Shown in pieces: positions 37,486 through 46,842 of a stretch of 64,000 nucleotides of DNA; the stretch's first letter is position 1, and each line of letters opens with the position of its first letter. The stretch spans positions 52,687 to 116,686 of the forward strand of contig NZ_FZON01000009.1 in the NCBI RefSeq assembly GCF_900188425.1. Direction: 5' to 3'. Origin of the DNA: Antarctobacter heliothermus. GTDB taxonomy: Bacteria; Pseudomonadota; Alphaproteobacteria; Rhodobacterales; Rhodobacteraceae. The position numbers were made by a program, and so were the translations under genes. A model generated the notes under the pieces. It did not search any database. It saw only the letters and a program-made list of their open reading frames with translations, and was not told the DNA's origin.

Positions 37486-38697
37486 TTAGTCGGCCCGCAC
37501 CGGGGGCTGTGCCTGAAAGACCGCGCTGACCTCGGCCCGGATGATCCGCGCGATCTGCGCGCAATCCTCAAGGCTGAAGGTCAGCGGCAGTCGCATGTCG
37601 ACAATCCCGCGCAACACGCGATCCGTGGACGGCATCGGCTGCGACGGGGCGTACCGCCAACTGTCATAGCGCGAGGTAAAGCCCGCCGGTTCCGCGCCGC
37701 CAAACCATTTCAGCTCGACCCCGCGCGCAGCGCAGCGCGCCAGCACCTCCTGCACCGCCTCCCGGGTCCAGTCCAGCAACAGGAACTGGATCGACGAGCC
37801 GACAAACCGCTCTGCCACCGGCCGTTTCGTCAGACGCAGGCCCGGCGTGCCGCGCAGGCCCTCTTCGACCACTGCGTAGCGGTCATTCCAGCGGTCCACT
37901 TGGGCCTCCAGCGCGCGCAACTGCGGCCGCAGGATCGCCGCGCGCAAATTGTCCATCCGGCCAGAAATGTTCGGCGTGATGTATTTCACCCGCTCAAAGA
38001 CCTCTGGCCCCGGGGCCGCCAGATGCCGTTCGTACAGCATATATGATCCAGACAGCATAATGGCGCGGGCAGCGATGTCCTCATCATCGGTGATCAGCAA
38101 ACCACCCTCACCCGAATTGACGTGTTTGTAGGTCTGCATCGAAAAGCAGCCCACAGCCCCCTGCCGCCCCGAGGGCACGCCGTTCCACGCAGCGCCCATC
38201 GTATGGGCGCAATCCTCGATCACCGTGATCCCGGCGTCGCCGCAGATCTGCATCAAACGGTCCATGTCGCACAGATGGCCGCGCATATGCGACAGCATCA
38301 GCACCTCGGCACGGTCCGCCTTGGCCGCCAGGTCCTCCAGATCAATTACCAGGTCTTCGGTCACGCCCACATAGACCGGCACCGCGCCGACGCCCGCAAT
38401 GGCCCCCGGCACCGGCGCCAGCGTAAAGGCATTGGTCAGCACTGTCTCACCGGGCTGCACCCCCACCGCGCGCAAGGCGCAGCCAAGCGCATAGCCGCCC
38501 GACGCCACAGCCACGCAAAAGCGCGCGCCGGTCTGCGCCGCGAACTCCTGTTCCAAAAGCGCCGTCTGTGCCGTCTCGCCCGCAAGCGTGTTGTAGCGAT
38601 GCAGACGCCCGCCCCGCATGACCTCGACCGCTGCGGCGATGGCCTCTTCGGGGATGGGTTCCTGCTGGGTGAAGCTGCCGGTGAAACGCTCTGTCAT
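37486..38697 (-). CDS. DegT/DnrJ/EryC1/StrS-family PLP aminotransferase
   Basis: A 403-residue sugar-aminotransferase-type enzyme of PLP fold type I. D162 (TVIEDCAHTMGA) contacts the pyridine nitrogen and K191 (FSMQTYKHVNSGEGG) is the Schiff-base lysine. It has the usual N-terminal block EPIPEEAIAAAVEVMRGGRL. Enzymes of this family make amino sugars for surface glycans or antibiotics, but no other glycan genes are beside it here. ATG at 38697 gives MTERFTGSF; the longer frame is unsupported. Confidence 0.9.
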   Translation of the reverse strand: MTERFTGSFTQQEPIPEEAIAAAVEVMRGGRLHRYNTLAGETAQTALLEQEFAAQTGARFCVAVASGGYALGCALRAVGVQPGETVLTNAFTLAPVPGAIAGVGAVPVYVGVTEDLVIDLEDLAAKADRAEVLMLSHMRGHLCDMDRLMQICGDAGITVIEDCAHTMGAAWNGVPSGRQGAVGCFSMQTYKHVNSGEGGLLITDDEDIAARAIMLSGSYMLYERHLAAPGPEVFERVKYITPNISGRMDNLRAAILRPQLRALEAQVDRWNDRYAVVEEGLRGTPGLRLTKRPVAERFVGSSIQFLLLDWTREAVQEVLARCAARGVELKWFGGAEPAGFTSRYDSWRYAPSQPMPSTDRVLRGIVDMRLPLTFSLEDCAQIARIIRAEVSAVFQAQPPVRAD

Positions 38698-38811
38698 ATC
38701 CGTGTTTTGGCGCAGGCATGGCGCAACGGTCAATCCATTCGCGACCTTTGCCGCACCCAGCGCGTCGCTTTTCATGAATTGTGGGCACATGGCCTGCGCT
38801 ACGCTGGACGA

Positions 38812-40113
38812 ATGACACCCATTGATTTCATCCACGGCCTACAGTGGGGCGACCTGCCCGACCCCGTCCGCGCACAGACCAAACGCTGTTTGCTGGATTT
38901 GATCGGCGTGGCGGCCGGGGGGCTGGCGACCGATATGTCACGGATCATCCGCGACCACGCGGCCGAGGATTTCCCCGGCGCCGCGCCGATCCTGTTCGAC
39001 ACCCGCACCTCGGCGCCCGCGACGGCGGCCACGGCGATGGCCACCAGCATCGACAGTCTGGACGGTCACGACGGATATAACCCGGCCAAGGGGCACATCG
39101 GCTGCCCGCTGCTGCCCGCGCTGCTGGTGTTCGGCGATCAGGCGCAAATCTCGGGGGAGGCATTTCTGACCGCGCTGGTCATGGGGTATGAGTTTGGCGC
39201 CCGCGCAGCAGAGGCGCAGCACGCCACCTGCCCCGATTATCACACCTCGGGCAGCTGGGGCGCGGTGACGGCGGCGGCGGCGGGTGTGCGCCTGCTGGGG
39301 CTGGACCGGGACCAGACGCGGCACGCGCTGGGGATCGCGGAATACCACGGGCCGCGCAGCCAGATGATGCGCTGCATTGATTTTCCCACCATGGTCAAGG
39401 ACGGCGCGGGCTGGGGCGCGATGAGCGGTGTCTCGGCGGTACAGCTGGCGCGGCGCGGCTTTACCGGCGCGCCCGCGATCACGGTTGAGGATGCGCCGGA
39501 GCATTGGACGGGTCTGGGCACCGATTGGCGCATCTTGCGGCAGTATTTCAAACCTGACCCGGTGTGCCGCTGGGCGCAGGCCCCGATTGAGGGCGTATTG
39601 GCGCTGCGGCGTGCTCATGGGCTGACCGCCGCTGACGTGGATCATATCGAGGTGGACAGCTTTCACGAGGCGACCCGGCTGGCGACGGCACGGCCCGCCA
39701 CCACCGAAGAGGCGCAGTATTCGACCACTTTCCCCTGTGCCGTGGCGATGGTGCGCGGCGGTCTGACGCCTGCCGATCTGGACGGCGCGGCGCTGCGTGA
39801 TCCCGAGATCTTGCGCCTGTCAGAGGGGCTGATCATGGCGGAGGATGCGCAGGCCAACAGGGTCTTTCCGGGCACAAGACTGGCACGGGTGCGGCTGGTG
39901 TTGCGCGACGGGCGCGTTTTGCAAGGCGATTGGATGAGGCCGCGCTGGGATGCGGAGGATCCGCCCTCGGACGCGGAGCTGATCGACAAGTTCCATGCCC
40001 TTGCCGATCCGGTTCTGGGCCGGGACCGGGCAGAGGCAATCGCGGCGGCCATCGACCGGCTGGAAGAGACCCCTCTGGCGGCGCTGACGGAACATCTGTT
40101 TCGCGCCCCCTGA
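38812..40113 (+). CDS. MmgE/PrpD family protein
   Basis: A 433-residue protein of the family that includes 2-methylcitrate dehydratase and cis-aconitate decarboxylase. It contains RCLLDLIGVAAGGLATDMSR at the start, SLDGHDGYNPAKGHIGCPLL, GYEFGARAAEAQHATCPDYH and TSGSWGAVTAAAAGVRLLGL. PrpC and other 2-methylcitrate genes are absent nearby, so substrate is open. The frame runs open upstream to 38122 over the aminotransferase gene; ATG at 38812 is the natural start. Confidence 0.88.
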   Translation: MTPIDFIHGLQWGDLPDPVRAQTKRCLLDLIGVAAGGLATDMSRIIRDHAAEDFPGAAPILFDTRTSAPATAATAMATSIDSLDGHDGYNPAKGHIGCPLLPALLVFGDQAQISGEAFLTALVMGYEFGARAAEAQHATCPDYHTSGSWGAVTAAAAGVRLLGLDRDQTRHALGIAEYHGPRSQMMRCIDFPTMVKDGAGWGAMSGVSAVQLARRGFTGAPAITVEDAPEHWTGLGTDWRILRQYFKPDPVCRWAQAPIEGVLALRRAHGLTAADVDHIEVDSFHEATRLATARPATTEEAQYSTTFPCAVAMVRGGLTPADLDGAALRDPEILRLSEGLIMAEDAQANRVFPGTRLARVRLVLRDGRVLQGDWMRPRWDAEDPPSDAELIDKFHALADPVLGRDRAEAIAAAIDRLEETPLAALTEHLFRAP

Positions 40114-40226
40114 GGGTATGTCCACATGTGGCGCCGATCACGGCATAGAAAATTCAATAGGTTACAGAGACGATTTCACCTGTTGTTAACCCGCGCGCCC
40201 AACCGGGACAGGTCAAACAGCGCGGC

Positions 40227-40901
40227 TCACGGTGTCCCGATCAGCCGCCCCACCGCGCCCTGCAATTCGTCGAAATGGTCAATCACCGCCTCGGGGTTCA
40301 GCGCGCGCACCGCCTGCCCGTCGGGCGAGAAGGTGACCAGCACACAAGGCACCCCCGCCGCCAGCGCCGTGTTGCGGTCCGTGTCGCTGTCGCCCACCAA
40401 CAAGGACGCCGTCCGCCGACCGCCGCAAACGTCCACCGCCGCCCAGTAGGGCGCGACATCGGGTTTGCGCGTGGGGCCGGTGTCGGCCCCGATCAAGGAG
40501 CCGAACAGATCGCGCACACCAAGGCGCTGCAACAGGGTCTGTGCCAGGGCCTCTGGCTTGTTGGTGCAGATGCCCACCGCGTAATCCGCCACGCGCAGTG
40601 CCTCGACCGCCGCGACCGCGCCGTCATACATCCGGGTGTGGACGTCGATGGCATCGCCGTAAATGTCCAGAAACCGGGGAAACCATTCCTCGACCAGCGC
40701 GGCGTCATAGCGCCCCGACCGGGTCAGCCCCTCTGTCAGCATCCGCCGCGCGCCGCGCACGGCGATGGCCGCATCGGCGACCGGATCCAGCCGCACGTCA
40801 TTCCCCATCCCATCAAAACAGGCGTTGGCCGCCGCGATCAGATCGCCGCTTGTGTCGGCCAAAGTGCCATCCAGATCGAAAATTACGCAATTCCGGGTCA
40901 T
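40227..40901 (-). CDS. gph: HAD-family phosphatase, probably phosphoglycolate phosphatase
   Basis: A 224-residue HAD hydrolase. Motif I is VIFDLDGTLADTSGDLIAAA (nucleophile D9), motif II GICTNKPEAL, motif III lysine in DTGPTRKPDVAPY and motif IV LLVGDSDTDRNTA. The cap and lengths fit Gph, which removes 2-phosphoglycolate made by DNA repair or Rubisco. Other HAD phosphatases cannot be excluded. It is divergent from glmU. Confidence 0.85.
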   Translation of the reverse strand: MTRNCVIFDLDGTLADTSGDLIAAANACFDGMGNDVRLDPVADAAIAVRGARRMLTEGLTRSGRYDAALVEEWFPRFLDIYGDAIDVHTRMYDGAVAAVEALRVADYAVGICTNKPEALAQTLLQRLGVRDLFGSLIGADTGPTRKPDVAPYWAAVDVCGGRRTASLLVGDSDTDRNTALAAGVPCVLVTFSPDGQAVRALNPEAVIDHFDELQGAVGRLIGTP

Positions 40902-41008
40902 TTGCGTCTCCTGTCACATGCCGCAATGCAGAGTGAACGACGCCACCTTGCGCCACCATGCCAACCCGATAGAACGGGCAGCGAAAAGACGCAATTACGG
41001 AGCAGATC

Positions 41009-42364
41009 ATGAGCATTGCCCTCGTCATACTGGCTGCCGGCAAAGGCACCCGCATGGAATCGGAATTGCCCAAGGTCCTGCACCAGATCGCCGGAGCCCC
41101 GATGCTCTGGCATACCATGCGTGCAGGCGCGGCACTGGAACCGGAACGCACCGTGGTTGTCGCGGGTCATGGGTTCGACGCCGTGGCCGCCGCCGCCCGC
41201 GACTATGACCCCGACGTCACGGTTGTGGAACAGGCCGAGCAACTGGGCACCGGCCACGCGGTGTCGCAGGCGCTGCCCGCGCTCGACGGGTTTGAGGGCG
41301 ATGTGGTGGTCCTGTATGGTGACACGCCGTTTATCTCCGCCGAGACGCTGGAGGCGATGCGCGCCGCCCGCGCCACCCATGATGTTGTGGTGCTGGGATT
41401 CGAGGCGGCAGACCCGGCCCGCTATGGGCGGCTGGTCATGCAGGGCGATGATCTGACGCGGATTGTCGAGTTCAAGGATGCCACGGATGAAGAACGCGCC
41501 ATAACGCTCTGTAATTCCGGCGTGATTGCCGCCGATGCGAGACTGTTGGCCGGAATGTTGTCAAAGGTCAGCAACGACAATGCCAGCGGCGAATACTACC
41601 TGACGGATGTGCCGGGACTGGCCCGGGTTGAAGGCCGGACCGCAACGGTTGTGCGCTGCCTTGAGGCCGAGACGCTGGGCGTAAACTCGCGCGCCGATCT
41701 GGCCTTTGCCGAAGCGGCGTTTCAGACAGCGGCCCGCGCCGCGTTGCTGGCGGACGGCGTCACCCTGCAAGCGCCCGACACGGTGCAACTGAGCTGGGAC
41801 ACGGTGGTGGGCCGCGACGCGGAAATTGAGCCCTATGTGGTTTTTGCCCCCGGCGTCACCATCGAATCCGGCGCGCGCATCCGCGCGTTTTCCCACCTAG
41901 AAGGCTGTCACGTCAGCCGCGGCGCGGTGGTTGGACCCTATGCCCGTCTGCGTCCCGGCGCGGAACTGGCCGAAGACGTGCATGTGGGCAATTTTGTCGA
42001 GATCAAGAATGCGCAGCTGCACGAAGGGGTCAAAGCGAACCATCTGACCTATATCGGCGACGCGGAGATCGGCGCGCGCACCAATATCGGCGCGGGGACA
42101 ATCACCTGCAATTACGACGGTGTGTTCAAACACCGCACGGTCATTGGCAAAGATGCCTTTATCGGGTCGGACACCATGCTGGTGGCCCCGGTGACGCTGG
42201 GGGACGGCGCGATGACCGGGTCGGGATCGACCATCACGGCGGATGTGCCCGCCGGGGCGCTGGCGCTGGCGCGTGGCAAGCAGGAGGTCAAGCCCGGCTT
42301 TGCCACCAAGCTGATGAACATGCTGCGCGCCAAGAAGGCAAAACAACAGCAGACGCAGGGCTGA
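41009..42364 (+). CDS. glmU: Bifunctional GlmU uridyltransferase/acetyltransferase
   Basis: A 451-residue enzyme for the last two steps to UDP-GlcNAc, the precursor of peptidoglycan and lipid A. The N-terminal pyrophosphorylase has ALVILAAGKGTRMESELPKV (4-23) and VVVLYGDTPF. The C-terminal left-handed beta-helix has hexapeptide repeats, with NFVEIKNAQLHEGVKANHLT and IGAGTITCNYDGVFKHRT, which hold the acetyltransferase active site. Ribosome-binding site GGAG 6 bases upstream. glmS follows 39 bases later. Confidence 0.97.
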   Translation: MSIALVILAAGKGTRMESELPKVLHQIAGAPMLWHTMRAGAALEPERTVVVAGHGFDAVAAAARDYDPDVTVVEQAEQLGTGHAVSQALPALDGFEGDVVVLYGDTPFISAETLEAMRAARATHDVVVLGFEAADPARYGRLVMQGDDLTRIVEFKDATDEERAITLCNSGVIAADARLLAGMLSKVSNDNASGEYYLTDVPGLARVEGRTATVVRCLEAETLGVNSRADLAFAEAAFQTAARAALLADGVTLQAPDTVQLSWDTVVGRDAEIEPYVVFAPGVTIESGARIRAFSHLEGCHVSRGAVVGPYARLRPGAELAEDVHVGNFVEIKNAQLHEGVKANHLTYIGDAEIGARTNIGAGTITCNYDGVFKHRTVIGKDAFIGSDTMLVAPVTLGDGAMTGSGSTITADVPAGALALARGKQEVKPGFATKLMNMLRAKKAKQQQTQG

Positions 42365-42403
42365 GCGGCCCCGCGTGATTTTACAGGCAAGGGATTTGAA
42401 AAC

Positions 42404-44221
42404 ATGTGTGGAATCGTAGGCATTCTGGGCAAGCACGAAGTGGCCCCCCAACTGGTCGACTCGCTGCGGCGGCTGGAATATCGCGGCTATGACAGCGCGG
42501 GGATTGCGACCGTACACGACGGGCATCTGGACCGTCGGCGGGCCATGGGCAAGCTGGTGAACCTGTCGGATCTGCTGGTGCATCAGCCTTTGGCCGGGAA
42601 ATCCGGCATTGGACACACCCGCTGGGCCACCCATGGCCAACCCTCGACCGACAACGCGCATCCGCATCGCTCTGGCCCGGTGGCGGTTGTGCACAACGGT
42701 ATCATCGAGAACTACAAGGAGTTGCGCGCCGAGGTGTCCGCCGCCGGTCTGGACCCGCAGACCGAGACCGATACCGAAACCATCGCGCTACTGACCCACC
42801 ACCTGATGCAAGGCGGGCTGGGCCCGGTCGAGGCCGCGATGGCCTGTATCGACAAGCTGGAGGGTGCCTTTGCGCTGGCCTTTCTGTTCGACGGTGAAGA
42901 GGACCTGATGGTGGCGGCCCGCAAGGGATCGCCCTTGGCGATTGGTCATGGCGAGGGCGAGATGTATGTCGGGTCCGACGCCATCGCCCTTGCCCCGCTG
43001 ACGCCGCACATCACCTATCTCGAAGAAGGCGACCGCGCGGTGCTGACCCGCGCAGGCGCCACGATCCGCGATGCCGAGGGGCGGCTGGTGAACCGCGAGA
43101 TGCGCACGGTCCAGATGGACGCGGCGCGGGTGGACAAGGCCGGGTACAAGCATTTCATGGCCAAGGAGATCGCGGAACAGCCGTCGGTCCTGTCCAACGC
43201 GCTGAACGCCTACCTGACCGACGACGGCATCGCCCTGCCCGATCCCGGCATCGATTTCACCAAGATCGACCGGATGACCATGGTCGCCTGCGGCACCGCC
43301 TATTACGCCTGTTTCACGGCCAAATACTGGTTCGAGCAACTGGCGGGCCTGCCGGTGGAGGTCGATGTCGCGTCCGAGTTCCGCTACCGCGAACCGCCGA
43401 TTGTGCCGCGCACCGCGGCGCTGTTTGTGTCGCAATCGGGCGAAACCGCCGACACGCTGGCGGCGCTGCGCTTCTGCCGGGACAAGGCGGATCATATCTT
43501 TTCCGTGGTCAACGTGCCCGACAGTTCCATCGCCCGCGAAAGCGATCTGGCGCTGCCGATCCATGCAGGTGTGGAAATTGGCGTGGCCTCGACCAAGGCG
43601 TTCACCTGTCAGTTGAATGTCCTGCTGCTGCTGGCGCTGAAGGCGGCAGAGGCGCGCGGACGTCTGACGCCAGAGCAGCGCGACGAGATCCTGACCGGGC
43701 TGCGCGCCTTGCCCGGTACGTTCAACGCAGCCCTGGACCGCGACGAGGTGATCGCCAGCGTGGCCCGCAAGCTGGCAGAGGCGCGCGACATCCTGTTCCT
43801 GGGGCGCGGGCTGATGTATCCACTGGCGCTGGAAGGCGCGCTGAAACTGAAGGAAATCAGCTACATCCATGCCGAGGCTTATGCGTCAGGCGAGTTGAAG
43901 CACGGGCCCATCGCGCTGATCGACAAACATGTGCCGGTGGTGGTCATGGCCCCCAAGGACGCGCTGTTCGAAAAGACCGTGTCCAACATGCAAGAGGTCA
44001 TGGCACGCGGCGGCAAGGTCTGCCTGATCACCGATTCCGAAGGGGCTGCGGCGGCGGGTCAGGATGTCTGGCGGGTGATCCAGATGCCATCGGTTCCGGA
44101 TGTGCTGTCCCCCATCCTCTACGCGCTGCCTGCGCAGCTCTTGGCCTATCACACCGCCATCGCCAAGGGCACGGACGTCGACCAGCCGCGCAATCTGGCG
44201 AAATCGGTGACGGTCGAGTGA
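42404..44221 (+). CDS. glmS: Glutamine-fructose-6-phosphate aminotransferase
   Basis: A 605-residue isomerising amidotransferase that makes glucosamine-6-phosphate, the substrate source for the GlmU branch. Cys2 (MCGIVGILGK) is the glutaminase nucleophile, and LEYRGYDSAGIA and GHTRWATHGQPSTDNAHPHR are in the first domain. Two SIS domains follow (SQSGETADTLAALRF; LGRGLMYPLALEGALKLKEI), and the terminus PRNLAKSVTVE is the family signature. No glmS ribozyme is visible in the 39-base leader. Confidence 0.98.
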   Translation: MCGIVGILGKHEVAPQLVDSLRRLEYRGYDSAGIATVHDGHLDRRRAMGKLVNLSDLLVHQPLAGKSGIGHTRWATHGQPSTDNAHPHRSGPVAVVHNGIIENYKELRAEVSAAGLDPQTETDTETIALLTHHLMQGGLGPVEAAMACIDKLEGAFALAFLFDGEEDLMVAARKGSPLAIGHGEGEMYVGSDAIALAPLTPHITYLEEGDRAVLTRAGATIRDAEGRLVNREMRTVQMDAARVDKAGYKHFMAKEIAEQPSVLSNALNAYLTDDGIALPDPGIDFTKIDRMTMVACGTAYYACFTAKYWFEQLAGLPVEVDVASEFRYREPPIVPRTAALFVSQSGETADTLAALRFCRDKADHIFSVVNVPDSSIARESDLALPIHAGVEIGVASTKAFTCQLNVLLLLALKAAEARGRLTPEQRDEILTGLRALPGTFNAALDRDEVIASVARKLAEARDILFLGRGLMYPLALEGALKLKEISYIHAEAYASGELKHGPIALIDKHVPVVVMAPKDALFEKTVSNMQEVMARGGKVCLITDSEGAAAAGQDVWRVIQMPSVPDVLSPILYALPAQLLAYHTAIAKGTDVDQPRNLAKSVTVE

Positions 44222-44919
44222 CCCCATCACCAAACGACCCGATGACCGCCGACGCGGCAATAGACACGCTTCGCGCAGCAGGTGACCCTGAAAAGGCATC
44301 CCAGATGGCCAGCTACCACAAGGTGGACCGCCCCTATCTGGGGGTGGCCAATCCTGTGCTGGACGAAATGGTGCGCGGCTGGCGGCGTGAGATGGATCTG
44401 GAGGCGCGGGTGGCCCTGGCCGACGCGCTTTGGCAGAGCAACATCCACGAGGCACGCGTGGCGGCGACCAAACTGCTGACCCAGGCACGCATCCGGCCCG
44501 ACGAGGCGGTCTGGCATCTGATCTGTTCCTGGGTGCCGTCCTTTGACGGCTGGGCGGTGGCAGATCATGCCTGCATCGCCGGTCAGCGCCGCGTCATGGC
44601 GGATCTGTCACGGCTGGACGAGATCGAGGGCTGGACCACAAGCGCACACATGTGGACCCGGCGCGCGGCGCTGGTGATCACCCTGCCCCTGACCAAGCTG
44701 AACTTTCCCAAACCGGACGAATCAGAGGCCCGGGCGCGGGTGCTGGACTGGGCGGCGGGCTATGTGCCGGACCGGGACTGGTTCATTCAAAAGGCCGTGG
44801 CCTGGTGGGTGCGCGACCTGTCGAAACATGACGCCGATGCCGCCCGCGCCTTTTTGGAGGCACATGGCGCGGACATGAAAGCGTTTGCCCGCAAGGAAGC
44901 GGGCAAATACCTGCACTGA
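44218..44919 (+). CDS. DNA alkylation repair (AlkD-like) protein
   Basis: A 233-residue all-helical protein of the DNA alkylation repair family: VANPVLDEMVRGWRREMDLE, then HEARVAATKLLTQARIRPDE, WTRRAALVITLPLTKLNFPK and FIQKAVAWWVRDLSKHDADA. AlkD glycosylases remove N3- and N7-alkyl purines by backbone contacts through HEAT-like repeats. It starts with GTG at 44218 overlapping the glmS stop (GTGA); an ATG at 44242 is the alternative. Confidence 0.87.
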   Translation: MTPSPNDPMTADAAIDTLRAAGDPEKASQMASYHKVDRPYLGVANPVLDEMVRGWRREMDLEARVALADALWQSNIHEARVAATKLLTQARIRPDEAVWHLICSWVPSFDGWAVADHACIAGQRRVMADLSRLDEIEGWTTSAHMWTRRAALVITLPLTKLNFPKPDESEARARVLDWAAGYVPDRDWFIQKAVAWWVRDLSKHDADAARAFLEAHGADMKAFARKEAGKYLH

Positions 44920-44923
44920 TCCA

Positions 44924-45421
44924 TCACCCTCCGGCAAAAACCCTGAGCGTCGGCAAATCGGTCAGCGGCGCCTCTATCAACCGCATGGCGGCCAGAGAAA
45001 TGCGACTGCCTGCGGTCTTTGGCCCGTCAATGGGGATCAGATCGACCTGCGCGGATTTGCCGGTGGCCGGGTTCAGCACCCGGCCCTTGGCTGGCGCAGA
45101 GACCAGCGGCGTTTCGAGCCAGAACCCCGGCGCGGCCGGATCGCCAAGACTGGCCACCGTATCGCCCAAGGATGTCTCGCCGCCCGGTTTCGGCGCGGCG
45201 GCGGCCTTTTTGCGCTCATCCGCGGTGGTCGTGTCGAACTGGTCCACCGTGCGCGCACTGGCGGCGGGCGGCGGGCTGACCGGCTCGGGCCGACTGGCGG
45301 CGGGGGTCTTGCGCTCTGCCTCGGGGCGGTCCTTCAGGAACGGCAGCTTGCCGCAGGCCGTCAATGACAGCCCCCCAAGGATCACAATACCTAATCTTGC
45401 CGCGATTGTTACGTTGCGCAC
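44924..45421 (-). CDS. Lipoprotein with a Pro/Ala linker and a short C-terminal domain
   Basis: A 165-residue product with a lipobox ([12 protein letters not shown], acylated Cys23) and then a Pro/Ala/Glu-rich linker. The last ~65 residues ([20 protein letters not shown] followed by [20 protein letters not shown]) are faintly reminiscent of the double-psi barrel in RlpA-type proteins, but the match is too weak to name. It is convergent with the alkylation repair gene (4-base gap) and divergent from moaA. Confidence 0.7.
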   Translation of the reverse strand: MRNVTIAARLGIVILGGLSLTACGKLPFLKDRPEAERKTPAASRPEPVSPPPAASARTVDQFDTTTADERKKAAAAPKPGGETSLGDTVASLGDPAAPGFWLETPLVSAPAKGRVLNPATGKSAQVDLIPIDGPKTAGSRISLAAMRLIEAPLTDLPTLRVFAGG

Positions 45422-45496
45422 TGGCTGGCTCCCTTCACCGAAACGCGACCTTTGTCACTCTTGCCCATACAGGGGCCGACAGCTAGTGTCACCGCC

Positions 45497-46504
45497 ATGA
45501 CACAGCCCCTTATCGACCCGTTCCAACGCCCGATTTCCTATCTGCGGGTCTCCGTCACCGACCGCTGCGATTTTCGCTGCGTGTACTGCATGTCGGAGAA
45601 CATGACGTTCCTGCCGAAAAAGGATCTTCTGACGCTCGAAGAACTGGATCGCATGTGTTCGAGCTTTGTGCGACTGGGGGTCGAAAAACTGCGCATCACC
45701 GGCGGTGAACCGCTGGTCCGGCGCGATATCATGACGTTTTTCCGCGCCATGACCCGGCATCTGGACGCTGGCGCGCTCAAGGAACTGACGCTGACGACCA
45801 ACGGCTCTCAGTTGGGGCGGTTTGCGGATGACCTTTACGACGCGGGCGTGCGCCGGGTGAACGTGTCGCTCGACACGCTGGACGAGAAGAAATTCGCCGA
45901 CATCACCCGCTGGGGACGCCTGCCGCAGGTGATCAAGGGCATCGACGCGGCGCAGAAGGCGGGCCTGCGGGTCAAGATCAACGCGGTGGCGCTGAAGGGG
46001 TTCAACGAGGATGAGCTGTTCAGCATCACGGAATGGTGCGCCGAACGCGACATGGACCTGACCTGGATCGAGGTCATGCCGATGGGCGACATCGGCAACG
46101 AGGACCGGCTGGACCAGTACTGGAAGCTCGACGACCTGCGCGCCCGGCTGGCGGAGCGCTATACGCTGACGGACCTGCCGGAACGCACCGGCGGCCCGGC
46201 GCGCTATGTGCGGCTGGAAGAAACCGGGCAGAAAACCGGCTTTATCACCCCCTTGACGCACAATTTCTGCGAAAGCTGCAACCGCGTGCGCCTGACCTGC
46301 ACGGGTGAGTTGTTCATGTGTCTGGGTCAGGAGGATAACGCGGATCTACGCGTCGCCCTGCGCAATTTCCCGGAGGATGACTCCCCGCTGGAAGACGCGA
46401 TCCGCGCGGCGATTGCGCTCAAACCCAAGGGGCATGACTTCGACTACTCCCGTCAGAAGGTCGATGGGCGCGTGTCGCGTCACATGTCCCACACGGGCGG
46501 CTGA
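45497..46504 (+). CDS. moaA: GTP 3',8-cyclase
   Basis: Radical-SAM enzyme (335 residues) for the first step of molybdenum cofactor synthesis. C24, C28 and C31 ([10 protein letters not shown]) bind the SAM cluster, and the C-terminal cluster uses [11 protein letters not shown] and the later FMCLG cysteine. The protein ends in the Gly-Gly that MoaA requires (SHTGG). ATG at 45497 is preferred to an in-frame codon at 45452, since it gives [19 protein letters not shown]. Other moa genes are not nearby. Confidence 0.96.
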   Translation: MTQPLIDPFQRPISYLRVSVTDRCDFRCVYCMSENMTFLPKKDLLTLEELDRMCSSFVRLGVEKLRITGGEPLVRRDIMTFFRAMTRHLDAGALKELTLTTNGSQLGRFADDLYDAGVRRVNVSLDTLDEKKFADITRWGRLPQVIKGIDAAQKAGLRVKINAVALKGFNEDELFSITEWCAERDMDLTWIEVMPMGDIGNEDRLDQYWKLDDLRARLAERYTLTDLPERTGGPARYVRLEETGQKTGFITPLTHNFCESCNRVRLTCTGELFMCLGQEDNADLRVALRNFPEDDSPLEDAIRAAIALKPKGHDFDYSRQKVDGRVSRHMSHTGG

Positions 46505-46551
46505 ATTCAGCTGAACACAATGGAGCGGCTGCGCCGCACAGGTTTGTTTGA

Positions 46552-46601
46552 CGAGGGGCGCTGCCCCTCGTGCTCCCCGGGATATTTTTGGACAGAAGAA
46601 A
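46552..46601 (+). repeat. Hairpin plus AGAAGAAA composite element, copy C
   Basis: A perfect hairpin CGAGGGGC-GCT-GCCCCTCG (46552-46570) is followed by CCCCGGGATATTTTT, GGAC and AGAAGAAA (to 46601), downstream of moaA. The T-rich part could act as a terminator tail. Confidence 0.75.
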
Positions 46602-46790
46602 TCCGGACCGGTTTGAATGGGTCCGCCCCGCCGCGCGAGACGGACCCAAGAAGCCAACGCTTCTCCTGTCGCGGTCATCGGCGTCCCCGCCTGTACCGCA
46701 AGACCCAGCCTCCGGCATCATGCTTAACAAATGGTCAGCTTGCGCGCCTCTGTTCCCAATGGACGGGTCGGAACCTTGCGCCGCGCCCTG

Positions 46791-46840
46791 TTTCTTCTGG
46801 CTGAAAGTATCCCCGCCGGAGGCTACGCGCCGCAGGCGCG
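46791..46840 (-). repeat. Hairpin plus AGAAGAAA composite element, copy D
   Basis: Read on the minus strand from the anmK stop: hairpin CGCGCC-TGC-GGCGCG (46840-46826), then GGATACTTTC, AGCC and AGAAGAAA (to 46791). Inverted relative to copy C. Confidence 0.7.
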
Positions 46841-46842
46841 TT

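Larger units (their letters stand above)
46505..46842. other. Intergenic region between convergent moaA and anmK with two composite elements
   Basis: A 338-base stretch without a gene. It carries copy C of the composite element near moaA and copy D, inverted, near anmK. No other feature was recognised in the middle 190 bases. Confidence 0.6.

Noticed and set aside
38122..38811. N-terminal extension of the MmgE/PrpD frame by 230 codons
   Set aside because: It overlaps the DegT aminotransferase gene on the other strand, is Arg/His-rich and has no family similarity; ATG at 38812 gives the family N-terminus.
42365..42403. glmS ribozyme/riboswitch before glmS
   Set aside because: Only 39 bases separate glmU and glmS, too short for the ribozyme, and no matching core was seen.
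45452..45496. Longer moaA start
   Set aside because: The extra 15 residues are not part of the family; ATG at 45497 gives the normal distance to the CxxxCxxC motif.
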